Part shown: positions 25,100 through 37,458 of the stretch, in pieces
Layout: each line of letters begins with the position of its first letter
Position numbering within the stretch: the first letter of the stretch is position 1
Source: Morella rubra
Taxonomy: Eukaryota > Streptophyta > Magnoliopsida > Fagales > Myricaceae
Direction of reading: 5' to 3'
Length of the DNA: 64,000 nt
Assembly (NCBI GenBank): GCA_003952965.2
Contig: CM025849.1
Location: forward strand, 1,399,041-1,463,040
The notes under the pieces: model-generated
Seen by the model: the letters and a program-made list of their open reading frames with translations, nothing else
Database searches by the model: none
Told to the model about the DNA's origin: nothing
Translations under genes and position numbers: made by a program

Positions 25100-26890
25100 A
25101 ACTGGTTCCTGTTGAAGGTTTGAAGGAAGGCTTGGTTCAAATAGATACCAAGACCGTATAAGAGATTGTATTTATATTTGTAATCTGTACATTTTGGAAA
25201 TAAGTAAAAAAGGAATGAATGATTAATTACAGAATTTTAACCAAAGAAACAAGAATTCAAAAATATAATCCCTTAAATCAAGTTGATTCAAAAATATAAT
25301 CCCTCGAATCAAGATGTGGGATTTATTGTTGTGCTAACATCTTCCCGCAAGCGAATGGGAGGGTTCGCACACCATAAGCTTGTCACGTAAGAAGCAAAAC
25401 TGAGAGAATGACAGTCCTTTTGTGAAGAGATCTGCAAGTTGGTCAACAATAGAGACATAGCGAATGGAAATATCGCTGTTGAGAACCTTCTCTCGTATAA
25501 AATGAACATCAACTTCAACATGCTTGGTGCGGGCACGAAAAACCGGATTAGATGCAAGAGAAATTGCTCCCATGTTATCACAATGAATAATAGGCGGAAA
25601 ATCAAGGGAAATACATAAATCCTTAAGAGCCATTCTAATCCAGTAAACTTCAGCAATTGTCATGCCAAGGGCATGATATTCAGCTTCTGTGCTAGATCGC
25701 GAGACAATGGGTTGCTTTTTGGCACGCCATGAGACTCTAAGCATGGACCAAGAAAAGCACCATAACTTGTGGTAGATCTATGATCATCGGGGTCACCAGC
25801 CCAATTAGAATCAGAGTAAGTTTGCAAGTTGAGTGACCCACGGATGTAGTATAAGCCATAATCAATAGTTCCTTTCAAATAGCGGAGAACTCGCTTAGCA
25901 GAAGACCAATGTGTATTTGTGGGAGAATGAATATGTTGGCATAATTGATTCACAGAGTATGAAATAGGAGAGTACAATATTGAAGAGCCCCCACAATTTG
26001 ACGATACTCTGTGATGTCTGGTAAAGGGTCACCAGAATGAGAGGAGAGTTTACTGCCAGCAACACACGGGGCAGCATAGGGTTTAGCTCCAATCATCTTG
26101 GCACGATGCAATACATCAAGTATATATTTGCTTTGACGGAGATGAAGACCATGAGAATCCTGAACCACTTGAATGCCAAGAAAAAAATTAAGATGACCAA
26201 GATCCTTCAAAGCAAACTCGATTTGGAGAGTACCAATTAAAGAGGAAATGAAAGCATCACTAGAACCCGTGATGAGTATATCATCAACATTGATCAAAAT
26301 GTAAATGAGAACACCATCCTATTGAAAGGTAAAAAGAAAGTGATGCACCTGAGAGCCAATAAAGCCTAAATCCACAAGAGATTGAGAAAGTCGCTTGAAC
26401 CAGGCGCGAGGAGCCTGTTTGAGACTATAGAGAGCCTTGTGGAGCTGACACACATAGTCAGGATAGATAGGATCAACGTAGCCATGTGGTTGCTCAATGT
26501 AGACTTCCTAATCAAGAGTACCATGTAAAAATGTATTGGAAACATCCAATTGACGAATGGTCCACCCAAAATGAACGGCCAATGCCAAGACAAGACGTAC
26601 AGCGGCAGGTTTAATAACAAGGCTAACTGTCTCTCAAAAATCAATCCCCTGAATTTGTTCAAAGCCCTTAGCAACCAACCTGGCCTTGCACCGATCAAGA
26701 GTCCCATCAGCCTTTTGTTTACTCTTGTAAACCCACTTGGTGGCAATAATGTTTTGTTAGGGGGGCGAGGACAAAGAGTCCACCTATTATTTTTCAGTAG
26801 GGCAGCATATTCTTGATCCATGGCAAGTCTCCATTCTTCAGAAGTCACGGCTTTGGAAAATGTTTTAGATTTAGTGAAGGAAGTAGTTGT
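25100..26890 (-). mobile_element. Ty1/copia retrotransposon remnant (RT and RNase H plus start of 3' LTR)
   Basis: On the minus strand the 3' part of a copia polyprotein is legible. The start of reverse transcriptase (SEEWRLAMDQEYAALLKNN) is at about 26840. The active-site box NVDDILITG and the connection LKDLGHLNFFLGI lie at 26290-26170. RNase H segments SDSNWAGDPDDHRST (about 25800) and SRSSTEAEYHAL (about 25690) follow, then the tail VSIVDQLADLFTKGL. Several frameshifts break it up. A purine tract and TGTTAGCACAACAATAA (from about 25334 down) mark the 3' LTR start. Gag, protease and integrase are missing. It is dead. Confidence 0.9.
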
Positions 26891-27832
26891 GGTGAGTGCA
26901 AGGAGCGGATGTTTAATGGAGTAAAATGAGGTGTAATCCGGGAAAGATTTTGGGCGAAGGGAGCCAGTTTGAGAACATGTAATGTCACTACTAGAGAGAC
27001 AGAGAGAGTGATTTGGGGCAGATGTTCACTGAAGGGGCATGACGCAGGTTTAAAAAGGAATCAAAAAGCAGTCTGCAGGGTTTGGGTGGACCCACCAGAA
27101 TCGAATGATCAACAGTTGAGATTTTCTTTGATTTCTGGCAAAGCATAGTCTAGAAATCGAGGGTCAATAATTGTTGGCCCTTGCTGGCTCTGCCGCATCC
27201 CTAGAGCTCACTTCATTTATTTTTCATATGGCTAACCACCACAGGCACTGAAACCCTGGGGGCTTTTTAATTTTTTCTGGGTTTGCCTCCCCGTTCTTTT
27301 TTTGTTTTTTTCTCTAAGTTGCCTCCCCGTTCTTGATGTGATTAATTTTTGCTGCTGTTACGGTCCATGTTGGGTTCTACGTCTCTGGGAGCTGGGAGCA
27401 AAAGTCGGTTCCTTTCTTGACCTTACCATATAGCTAGCACACGGAGAAAACTAATTTAGTATATTAATAAATTATAAAAATAAATATTAATTTCACTGTG
27501 AAATCTTGATACGTTATATTTCAATTTTTATTTTATTTTTTAATATTACACATTCCAACTTAAACAAAAATTAATTTTTTAACATTTAAAACGACAATTT
27601 TACCTTTACAAAAATACTGTCAAAAGAATTATGAAAATAGAATCATCATTTCATGCGTTAAAAATTAAGAGTGCAGAGTATCTAAAAATAATAATTAGTG
27701 TGCATGTGCAGAGTGACAAAAATAATAATTCCGATAGTAAATTAAGTGTCTATAACCTTATAGATTAGAGGGTGTAAAATATATTTATCTCTTAACTATA
27801 TATGCTTATGATTTTAGTGTCTATATCCTTAT
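26891..27832. other. Region without recognised genes
   Basis: The first 150 bases may continue the copia polyprotein in decayed form. The rest is AT-rich with nothing recognised. Confidence 0.4.
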
Positions 27833-27840
27833 AAAATTTC

Positions 27841-28322
27841 GGGAAATTGGCATTTTAGTCCCTAAGTTTTGGGCACTTTTGCAATTTAGTCCTTCATTTT
27901 CAACTTTCAAAAATTTAGTCCTTGAGTATTCTTTTTTTTTTAAAAAATACCCTTTCATGACTCCTCCGTCTAAATAATTATGCTCTCTGCCTCATCTTCT
28001 TAACACGTCAGCAGCCATATCACTTGATAATCAAAACTCACGTTTCACTAGTCTGGTATGGTCTGCTGGTATGGTCTGCTAGTCTGCTGGTCTGTTGGTC
28101 TACTGGTATGGTTTGTTGTCCCGTTGATCTAGCGCTAAAGTGATGCCACGTGTCATCGTTGCTGACATAGTAGAGAGCACCGTTAATTAGTTGGACGGAG
28201 GAGTGACGGAAGGGTGTTTTTGTAAAAAAAGAATACTCAAGGACTAAATTTTTGAAAGTTGAAAGTGAAGGACTAAATTGCAAAAGCGCCCAAAAACTCA
28301 GGGACTAAAATGCCAATTTCTC
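27841..28322. mobile_element. 482-bp MULE-type MITE with about 170-bp TIRs
   Basis: The left arm (27841 to about 28010) and right arm (about 28150-28322) are inverted copies. Termini read GGGAAATTGGCATTTTAGTCC and its complement with one mismatch. Flanking AAAATTTC repeats (27833-27840 and 28324-28331; nine bases with one mismatch) indicate a Mutator-like duplication. The centre holds reiterated GGTCTGCTGGTATGG. A solo arm of the same family is at 629-800. Confidence 0.82.
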
Positions 28323-28331
28323 AAAAATTTC

Positions 28332-29400
28332 CCTCTCAATGTCCAATCTATTCATTGCTTGAGTTGTAATATTGTGATATGAAATAATTGTGATATTGTG
28401 ATTATAGTTGTATGCATCGAGAGGAAAATTTTTGAAACTATCAAGAACGAAACTATTTTGCAATATTTTTAGAAGATGCAGTTCCGTAGGATCCAATTGC
28501 CATCTCTCAGTATCAGCAAATAGTACATCACGTGTATTTTAAATTTTTAATATTTTAACTCTCAAGATATTTTTTTGTATACGTAGTAAAAAATTTTTTG
28601 TGTCATTTTCCCTTAGGAGTTTGTCTCCCTTCAATTGCATTCCTGGTTCGCCATTGATTGCACCTCAAAACGAGAATCCTTTACTGGTGCGCTAAAGAGA
28701 GCATCTGATTCCCCAATTCTCTTATAGACTGGAGATGACATTGTTTTGATGTTGGATTAGTTGCATTCAACGACAAAAACAAACCAGAAACACTACATAT
28801 GAGGAGGAGGAATATAGCTGATACATTGGGCGTGAGTGAGCGTTTGATAGTGACATGCCGTCTTTAAAAAACGTGCCGTAGCCAGTTGAAGCGTCTCAAC
28901 TCTGCCCACTGATTGAACAAATGAATTCATTGACGGATACCCAATGCTGTCTACCTTGTTAGTTGTAAACTAGAGCCCAAAAAGGTGGGATAGGCCTACA
29001 AAGAACTAAAAAAAAAAAGCGGTAGGATAAGTTAGCAAACCGTCTGATGGCCTTAATATCATAATCCAACCAATTATTGATAGTTGAGGGACCGAGTGAG
29101 AAGATGTCACTTGATTCTCCACCAGCCAGATGCCACTGCTATATGAGATATCCACAAAATGCTACCTATCCAGGTTGCGACTGTATTCGCATTCGTGTCC
29201 CGGATATGTCATACAGATATATTTTTCCTTTATGCCGTGACCAACTGGCTCCTCTCTGACAAGGAGCCTAATGCAGCAGTGTGTAGGAAAAAGAACATGC
29301 TAACGTTAACAAACTCAAAGGCAACTTGAAGTCCAACGAAAATTACAACGAAATAAAAAGTTGAAAATGCGGAGTGAAAGAAAGAAGCGGACTTTTGACA
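28332..29400. other. Region without recognised genes
   Basis: No gene or bounded element was identified. Confidence 0.4.
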
Positions 29401-30101
29401 GAGAGAGGCTTTAGTTGCGTGGAAATTTTAGCTTGCAATGTAATTATGTATGGTTGTCCCCTGAATTTCGGTGGAACTTCTCTCTTTCAGTTGTCTCTCT
29501 TATTGGAGGGCTTCGTGGGGTTTTGTTTGGGTTCTCATATCGTCTTTCTGAAGTATCCAAATCCCCCACACTAGCTCCAAAAACAAATCCTTCTCTCCAA
29601 GCTCTGCAGAAAGAAAGCGTGATATTGGTTCCTGTTCTATACCTCTTTAATTTACACGTGCGCCTCGCCTCACTTTGGCTATTAATCAAAGTAATTGGTT
29701 GCTCCAAGTTTTAGAAGAGGACCCCTCAAGCCTGAAAAAATTGAATTTACCAAGGAAAAAAAAAAAAAAGGACAACCATGTCTTAGTTTAGGATGTTGAC
29801 TTGGTCCCACTGATTAGAGAGATTAATTGAATTCGAGGATGCAATAGTACGAAAGGGCTCAAATCACACGCAAGGAAATAAGGTCCTGTTATAATAACTT
29901 CAATTAAAGGATATGTGTCATTTCCTCAAATCAGCGCCATGCTAACTAGCTAGCAATTGGAGTGGAGCCAATATCCCCAACAAATGCATTTCCCACCAAC
30001 ATCATTAGTCCTCAAATCACAATCTTTACACGCAACTCATGCTACACGCTATAGCCTTCATAGCCACAACTTCACAGACAAATCAAAGAATGTAAAAACC
30101 A

Positions 30102-31868
30102 TTAACGTTCATCTCCAGACCAGTTGTTCTTCATCTTTGGACCCGTAGGCCCTTCCTCCCCCAAGACTTCATTTGGGAGGCCCTTGACAAACTTCTCAAA
30201 AGCAGATCGAACCGGTCCAGGCAATGCTTTCTCTACCTTCTTAATCTCATCCGTAATGTCATAGCTAAGTTTTGGACCCCATTCCCTACAGTAGTTCAGC
30301 CAAGCTGGTTCATTAATAGCTGATCCCAGATACTCTGCTGCCACTAACGAATAGCTCACTCCAGTATCCATCACCATCTTGCTCTTCTCAGTATCGTTCC
30401 TTATTCCAATTCCCCACTCCCTTGCAAAACAAGTCCTGGCTTTGGATAGAAAGCATGTCCATGCAAGGATGCATAGGCCACGGCTTTGTTACCATTTTGA
30501 AACTAGCTCAGAAGCTTCGACCCATGTGCCGCCACTGTGTTCCGAGAAGTACATCCTCTGTAGCTCCCCATTGAAATTGCTGACTCTTAAGGTCACATGC
30601 TCCCAATCACCGACGTGTTCACCTATCTTTCCTAATGGGACATTGACAATCTTAACTTTAGCCCTGGCAGGTCCATTAAATGGATAAAAATCCATGTAGC
30701 TATGTCCGTGAATGTTGCACCCATCATGGGTTTTATGTGGATATAAACCTGGGAGCTCCCTAAATCTCCTTTCTTAACTCTCTCGCTGGCCCCTGCATCC
30801 ACCGGTAGGTCCAACCAATAGGCACCATCATTTGAACCACCCTGGGGAAGGCTTGAGCCATTGGGTTCAATTGGAACAGGTTTTGTCTCTTCCCCTTTCT
30901 TGTACAATAGTGTACCATTCGCAAAAAACCAGCTCACTGAGGAAGGAAGGTACTCTTCATCAGGATGTAAGTATACCCACGGAGAGTAGGCTCGAATTAA
31001 TGCGTCTATCTGCGTTTGATTTGGCATACAAGATAAATTTGCCTGGGCATTCTTCAAACAAGCTAGAGACAAAGGAGAAACAGTGCCATCAATTTGGGCA
31101 ACAAAAGTACCCACAGACACACCCAGAGCTTTGATCCCCCTAATGCTGGGTTTCACAGTATACACATTAAAACCATTGGCATCACTGGCCTGACCTGGAC
31201 CCCAGATCCACGAGCCAGCCTCACACTGGTCAGTGAGGTTAGCTCGAACGCACCTGATTTTTTCTGGGGATGGCTTTTGAGGGGAGTTTGTTACCACGTG
31301 GCCTATGGCTTTGTAGCCATCCGGGGGGATTGGCAGCCACACATACCCATGGCCATCTTCCTTGATCTTCGAAGACTCGCTGCTCCAAATGAGAGTGTAA
31401 TCGAGCGGCTTCCTTAAAGCTTCACTTGAGCCATCATCTTTCCCCGCAAGAACCCATCCGAAGAAGGGCTTGTTGTTGGGTTGGCTGTAGCAACCTAACA
31501 TATAGAACCCGTCTGGTATGTGTGAGGGTTCGAAAAACGTAGCCCCGGTGTTGTCTGGGCCACCTTCATGGGTTGCCCAAACTTTGACCATTGTTGATAC
31601 CTGACACACCCGTAATCCTCCTCCAAGATCTATAGTGCCACTTGCAAATCCATCCCCTATAACAAGACCAAAACTTTAACCAACACTCAAACAAGATCAT
31701 CATGAAAACAAACAATGATTATGTTGAGAACAGAGAAATGTATGTACCCTTTGGCCAAACCGGTAGTGGAGACGGAAGCTTGAACATGGTTTCAATTGGG
31801 AGAGCCTTGCTCTTCTTGGAAAAATTCTTTGCAGTAGGTGAAGGGAGGGACGTAAGACAATTCCCCAT
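30102..31868 (-). pseudogene. VPS62/DUF946 family gene, two exons, three frameshifts
   Basis: Exon 1 (31868-31748) starts MGNCLTSLPSPTAKNFSKK and contains FKLPSPLPVWPK; exon 2 starts at 31656 in phase. The family hallmarks follow: VWATHEGGPDNTGATFFEPS, GFYMLGCYSQPNNKPFFGWV, YSPWVYLHPDEEYLPSSVSW, WIFYPFNGPARAKVKI, HVGDWEHVTLRVSNF and, near the end, EPAWLNYCREWGPKLSYDI. The family is related by name to yeast Vps62; its biochemical role in plants is not established. Three small deletions break the frame: one base in a T run (30685-30690), two bases near 30500-30505 and one G near 30412-30415. At the two latter positions the duplicate at 45.2-45.7 kb has the bases needed for an open frame. Either a recent pseudogene or assembly errors. 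Confidence 0.85.
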
Positions 31869-31915
31869 AGCTGAAATTTTCAGATAAAGAGTAGAGGATA
31901 TTATTCAATCCACCT

Positions 31916-32107
31916 TTTTTTTTTCTTGGTAAAAGAATCAGTAAACTCAACAGGAACCAGAGTCAACTGAAACTACAGCTACAGGAATTAACTCCAAGCT
32001 AAGAAAACCAAACAAAGAAATAGAATCAGCCCACTTAGCAAGCTTATGAGCCATCTTGTTCCTCCGCCGAGAAATCCAAGAAAGGGAATGCACAGATGCT
32101 GTATTAA
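31916..32107 (-). mobile_element. 5'-truncated LINE insertion with 18-bp target duplication
   Basis: The minus strand encodes the very end of a plant LINE reverse transcriptase with RNase-H-like tail: SLSWISRRRNKMAHKLAKWA then DSISLFGF and a stop. A short poly-T (poly-A on the coding strand) follows at 31916-31924. The perfect repeat ATATTATTCAATCCACCT flanks it (31898-31915 and 32108-32125). All of this is the textbook outcome of target-primed reverse transcription. It landed about 50 bases upstream of the VPS62-like start codon. Confidence 0.88.
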
Positions 32108-32125
32108 ATATTATTCAATCCACCT

Positions 32126-33500
32126 ACTACAATAAAGAATGTGAATATTGTGTGGGAGCTGCTGGCAGAACAAAGCGGATGGGGACAAGAAGTCAAGAAG
32201 CATGTTCTGGTTAGAAAATGGTTGAACATCTATAGGTGAAAGGCAGTGGGAATAAAAGAACCGGCTCTGTGCTGCATGTGTCGTGCAAGGAACTCCGTTG
32301 TGGTGAGATATAATTGCTTGCGGTCCCTAGTTCAACATCACTTTTACACCAAGTTGCTTTGCTTTAATTAGTACGAGTTGCTTCTTTTTTATTCTAACTA
32401 GCCCAATTATTCAACAAAGCGTTGAAACAAAAAAAGACGTCTGTCCCGGAGAATCGAAGTATAGCGGAACATGTATCTTTAGACTTTAGGCACCGCATGA
32501 GCCAATATGTGACTTGTATAAAGCATCCCAACCGACAATAGAATATCATTTAAAATATATGTGTGTGTGTACGGGATCATAATCCTCGTATAAAAGACAG
32601 CATTAGCGCGGCTAACGTGCTTCCTAATTTCATCCAAGAGCTTGTTTTTTGAGCTAAATATTACATTTATAATTGCTATAACTTTGGCTTTTCTAATTTT
32701 ATGCTGCTTGTTATTCTTCTTTGTATGTGTAAAGTTAATTACGTTTCCAATTCCCTCTTGTTATATATAATTGGCAACAGTTGTCTTCATTCACAAGTGA
32801 AGTATGGATTGATATACCAAGGAAAAAAAAGAAGTATGGATTGATATATCAGATGACAAGGTAAGCTGAGAAAATGGTAGCCGAGTTAAAACCTGGACGA
32901 TGCTTCAAAAATTTGCATTGGAAAGGCCTCCAAGATCACGCATGGCGTATTTCCCTGTTCAGAAATAAATTGCTCTAAATGTTCCCGGAAATTCTTTCAA
33001 CTATCTGTGAATCGCCTTCTAGGATCCCCATAAGAGTAGCCCAAATTAAGGGATTCCAAGAGGCCGAAGGGGGCCCCTCCTCCCCTTTAGTAGGGTCATT
33101 GTTCGGATGCTTTTGGGAGCATGCATTGAGAAAGTTCCCCGGTGCGGAGACCATATCATATTTCCCAGTTGCCTCCAACATGTGAGAGGATTTTGTCAAA
33201 TTAAAGCATTGGTTCGCTAGAAAAATGAGTGATATTGATCTGATAGCTCATGTGGCTTAAACGCATCTTTGACTATATATGTGACTGGATATTCTGTCTA
33301 GGGACCATCTGGATTTGGACAAGTCCATCAGAGGATATTAGGCGCATGTGAGTCTGTGACCAATGCGGAACACAGAATCTATAAACAATGAATAAAACGA
33401 GTCAAAATCAACGAGCAATATTCATAGAACAGAATCGAAGTGAACTGATTGATCAGTACAACAATGTGCATGTGTTTCGCGATTATTTATTAAGAGTCCC
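32126..33500. other. Region without recognised genes
   Basis: A GT microsatellite lies near 32560. Otherwise nothing coding was recognised upstream of the duplicated block at 33503. Confidence 0.45.
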
Positions 33501-33772
33501 TGCCTACTGCTTAGGCAAGCCTCGCCTGGACTTCAAAGGGAGCCATCTGGCCCATCTCAAACTACCTCAACCTCCACTTGAAGGAACTTGTGATCATATT
33601 TACCCTTTACTACATTATCACTCTAATAGGAACGTAATTACTGATAGCACTATAACCATTTTGTACCTTTTAGTTGTGGTGATCTATTTTTAACATTTGC
33701 ATATAAAACAGAGTACATATTGCATTTGACATATCATCCAATCGTCAATGGTTCTAGGTAGCATTGAATAAA

Positions 33773-34171
33773 GGGTTAAATACACTTTGCCCCCTTATCT
33801 TTGGGGTCATTTACACTTTGCACCCCGATGTATTATTTTGACACATTGGACCCCTTAACTTACACATTTTTTCAATTTGGACCCGTACCAAAATTGCCCA
33901 TCAATTTAGAAGGATTCCGTCTAAAGATAAGGGGTCCAATGTGTCAATTTGACACATTGTAAATGCCTCTAAAGATAAGGGCAATGTGTACATACCCTCA
34001 AAGATAAGGGGGCAATGTATACATATAAGGGAGGCAATATATAAATTTTTGACGAATCCGTTTAAATTGACAGGCAATTTGGGTATGGGGTCTAAATTGA
34101 AAAAATGTATAAGTTAAGGGGTCCAGTGTGTCAAAAATAATACGTCAGGGGTGCAAAGTATAAATGACCCC
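33773..34171. mobile_element. 399-bp MULE-type MITE with perfect 9-bp target duplication
   Basis: Inverted arms are built from TTTACACTTTGCACCCC, GACACATTGGACCCCTTAA and related runs. Flanks are TTGAATAAA at 33764-33772 and 34172-34180. The duplicate locus at 45965-45973 has TTGAGCAAA once and no element, so the insertion site can be seen both filled and empty. The left end carries about 30 extra bases outside the arm shared with the right end. Confidence 0.92.
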
Positions 34172-34214
34172 TTGAATAAAATATCGACGGATGGGATTAA
34201 AACTTCTCTTTCCA

Positions 34215-34963
34215 ATTGATACTCAATTGGTTTTACAAGATGAAGTAGTTTACCTTTTTCTTTTTCTTTTTTCTTGAGCAGATGAAGCACTTTACTTTTA
34301 CAATGGTGAGCTTCACTTACACAACAAGATAAGTGTAATCGAGAGCTACCCAATCAATGTTCTTCAGAAGGAAAAGGGCTTCCAAATTCCATATTTGCCT
34401 TTTCAAAATGGCTGAACCATAGGCCAAAATTTCAGTTGAAAGTAACTGAAAAGATTTAAGCATAATAAGTGGAAACTTATAAGAAACAGAGCAAGTATAA
34501 TGTATTTTCCGAGAGAAAGGCTCTACTGATGACCTTTTTTAACCCCTGAAACTTGTGCCAAGTACTTCATTTTTGGTTCTGAAGAACCCAGAACCCAGAG
34601 TAGGGAAGGCGCCTATTAGCAAAAATTAGACAAAAGGGCTATACCTATGCACAGGGTATCAGTCAGATAAAACACCAAGGCCTAACAGTAAAACATGACA
34701 TTCTAGACGTTATCCTTGATAAGAGGAAGGGCCCGGACCTCCACTTGGCTCCCAGTCCCACTTGTAGAACCACTTTCTGATGTCTCACCTTGAATGTAAC
34801 ATCGCGCCCGAAAAGCAACTAAATGGGCATAATGCACAGGAGGAACTGCATATGCAATGAGAGAACCATTTCAGTAGTGAAATTTGCATACAAACCTCAA
34901 GCAAAAAGAAAAGAAAGGGTGAGGAGATTCAAACCTATGGAAAGAGATTGAGTGCACCTTGCA
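34215..34963 (-). repeat. Inverted repeat arm 1: ARGONAUTE last intron, last exon and 3' flank
   Basis: This arm is the reverse complement of 37459-38188 with small indels. It contains the end of the penultimate exon (ARCTQSLSI), the last intron, the last exon and about 460 bases of downstream sequence. It is also duplicated in part, in direct orientation, at 46480-47080. Confidence 0.92.
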
Positions 34964-35439
34964 TTCCTGAAATGGATTTCTAGGTGAGTTACAAAATGCA
35001 CAAAACACATATTTTAACAATGCAAGACGGCAAGCAACATAACCAAAGATTCAAAGGACATTATGTGGAACATAAACTGTTCATCATCATTTGCAAAATG
35101 TCTGCACTGAATCCGTTCTCATCATATAACACATGATAGTGTGTAGGTTGGCTATTTCCCTGAAAATGTAATGGAATTGCAAAATAAAATTATTCAGTTG
35201 ATATCGAAGAATTTAGCATGTATGCGTAACACCCATTTAACATATATGGTAAGTGTTTTAAAAGCTAATGCAACCAAAAAACCCTAAGTTTACCCGAATT
35301 CCAGCATGGCTGTTAAGGTAAAAGTCAAACTCTGTTGGGTGGCAAATTTCGGTGTCCACAACAGTACCTACATAAAGATCCTATGACATCAGTGGTGTCC
35401 TAGATGCAACAAACTGCAGCTGGCCGTAAGAAGATTGAA

Positions 35440-36330
35440 AAACCTAGTTTAGACCCTAACTTCACCTAGAGGGGGTGAATAGGTGAAATCTAAAAATTAA
35501 TTATTCAATATCAATTTTAAAACAAGAAAATCAGTCTAGATATATCAATCAACAAACACAATCATCAAAGCAATAAATCAACTTGTAAAGAAATTAAACA
35601 AACATACAAGAGACAAGAGATTTGATGACGAAGTGGAAAACCTTTGAAAAACCATTCAAAGGAAAAACCACTCCGGGCTAGCAGCCACCCAAAATCCACT
35701 AAGAAGAAATCCTTACAAACAGTGATTCAGACACGGGCAACCCAGTTGCTTGACTCTGACAACCCTAATGTAATAATTTAAGCACCCCTGCTCAGACCTG
35801 CTCCAAGCGGCAATCACCTCAACCCTTGAGGTTCTTCTTAAGGATCTTCACGAATAGCCTTGTTCTTCAACACACCTTCAACACTATGAAGGGAAAAAGT
35901 AATACGAAGGAAGAATAGAGAAAAACTCAATAACTTGAAGCACAAATCTTCTAGGGTTTTTCTCTCAAGGAAGGAGCAAAATCTCAATATATATATCTTC
36001 TAGTCGGCCTCTCACGAAACCTAGTAGGGTTTCACAAATCTTTCACAAGGAAATCCAAAAATTTAGCAATTTTTGAAATTCGCCAGAAGTCGTTCAAGCG
36101 CTGGTCGAGCGCTTGTGTTTCTGTGTGAAATTATAGTTGAGCGGTTGAGCGCTTGTTGCACGTTGGTTGAACGTGATGTCTCTGTATGAAAATTTTCAAG
36201 GCCTCTCGAGCGCTTATTGAACGTGATGAAGACTTTGGTCAGATCATTTACTCTAACACTTGAACAAATGTGTGAACCAAAATTACAACTCGATCAAAAC
36301 ATATTTTGACACGAAATGATACCAAAACAA
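35440..36330. repeat. Probable LTR-like insertion in an ARGONAUTE pseudogene intron
   Basis: This 0.9-kb block between two PIWI exons contains ACCTAGAGGGGGTGAATAGG, a string typical of a common plant LTR family, and ends ACCCTAACA. Reiterated GAGCGCTTGT-type words lie at about 36090-36210. Exact borders and a target duplication were not found. Confidence 0.4.
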
Positions 36331-37084
36331 AACCCTAACAGAGACAACTTCAGTACCTGGCGGAATATTGACACTCTTGTCTTTCTGATCAGGTTTTGCA
36401 GGAAAAAGGCGAGTATATGTCTTTTCTGCACCACCACAGAGGTCACTTGGGGCAGATGTCCTACCTTTATTGAGACACAAGCCTGGAAGAAGCAAACTCT
36501 TACAATTAGAGAGCTGCATCAAACCAGCCATGGTTCCAATATACAGCACAATGGAAGCATAATATTAGAATCAGATAAACTCTAATAATATAAAATCTTG
36601 ATTTCTGAAACTCGTGTATTCTTGTGACTTGTTGGTTCTGATCACCAACTAAAACCAAGGCTTTCTTTTCACAACAGTCATGACTTTCTTTTCCAGTTGA
36701 GCAGCAACTATGTAATGACCCGGCTTTCTTATGTGCATCCACAGTCTCAGTTGAGAGCAATATGTAATACCTTTCTTATTGCATCCATCTCATACAACAA
36801 AACTTGACTGAATTGGTCTTCACTGACACCATGTCTGCAAATTACAATGGAGACCGATTACAAAAGATGGACAATGCATTTACGTTATGCATCATCAAAA
36901 AAGATTTTACCTATAGAATATAATCCGCTCGGACCTACGCCCAGTAGAATCGATGAATGCCAAAAGCGATTCCCTGTTAAGAGCCCAAAAGACAATGAGA
37001 GAGGACAAATAAAAATAATAAAATTTCTTTCCATCGAGGGAATAATGAAAATGCAGGGCAACATCTTACCTGATCATCCCTCCT

Positions 37085-37321
37085 TATTAGAGCTATTAGA
37101 GTCCCACATTGCTAAAGCAATGTGGGCTATTGTAATCAAAAGCTTATAAATAAGCTTTCTGTATTCTCATACACATCAGTGAGTACACCAATCTGCCAGT
37201 TGGGCTTTCCCACAGTGGATGTAGGTCTATGGACCGAACCACTTAAATCTCGTGTCTCGCTTATCTCTCCCTTCTCTCTTAGTTTAAATTATTTTCTCTC
37301 TTTTATTTTTTATTCTTAACA
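37085..37321. mobile_element. Solo TRIM LTR inside the PIWI exon, TSD CTCCT
   Basis: A 237-base LTR with the same GAGTCCCACATTGCTAAAGC core as the TRIM at 21347-22283. The repeat CTCCT flanks it (37080-37084 and 37322-37326). Removing it and one repeat rejoins the Argonaute codons into LLRGGMIR, so it hit an exon. No internal region or second LTR is present, so it is a product of LTR-LTR recombination. Confidence 0.92.
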
Positions 37322-37458
37322 CTCCTCGAAGTAGACACTCTTTTGGATCCTGATATTCCTAGTAGAGATCTTGGATAATTTCTTCACGACAAGTCTGCGA
37401 AGAGAAAATACCTTTGTAGCGGGTTACCTTTGGCCAATCCATGGAAGCCACTACCATG

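Larger units (their letters stand above)
29400..34560. repeat. Segmental duplication, copy A
   Basis: Blocks at 29400-29440, 29756-30598, 33503-33785 and 34190-34560 match 44660-44700, 44840-45706, 45709-45985 and 46480-47080 in the same order and orientation. The duplicated unit covers the VPS62-like gene and the 3' flank of the ARGONAUTE pseudogene. Copy A holds the whole VPS62-like gene plus a LINE fragment and a MITE that copy B lacks. Confidence 0.85.

Noticed and set aside
34114..34353. Small open frames repeated at 34114-34353 and 38047-38313
   Set aside because: They are copies of Argonaute 3' flank within the inverted repeat and have no Argonaute homology.
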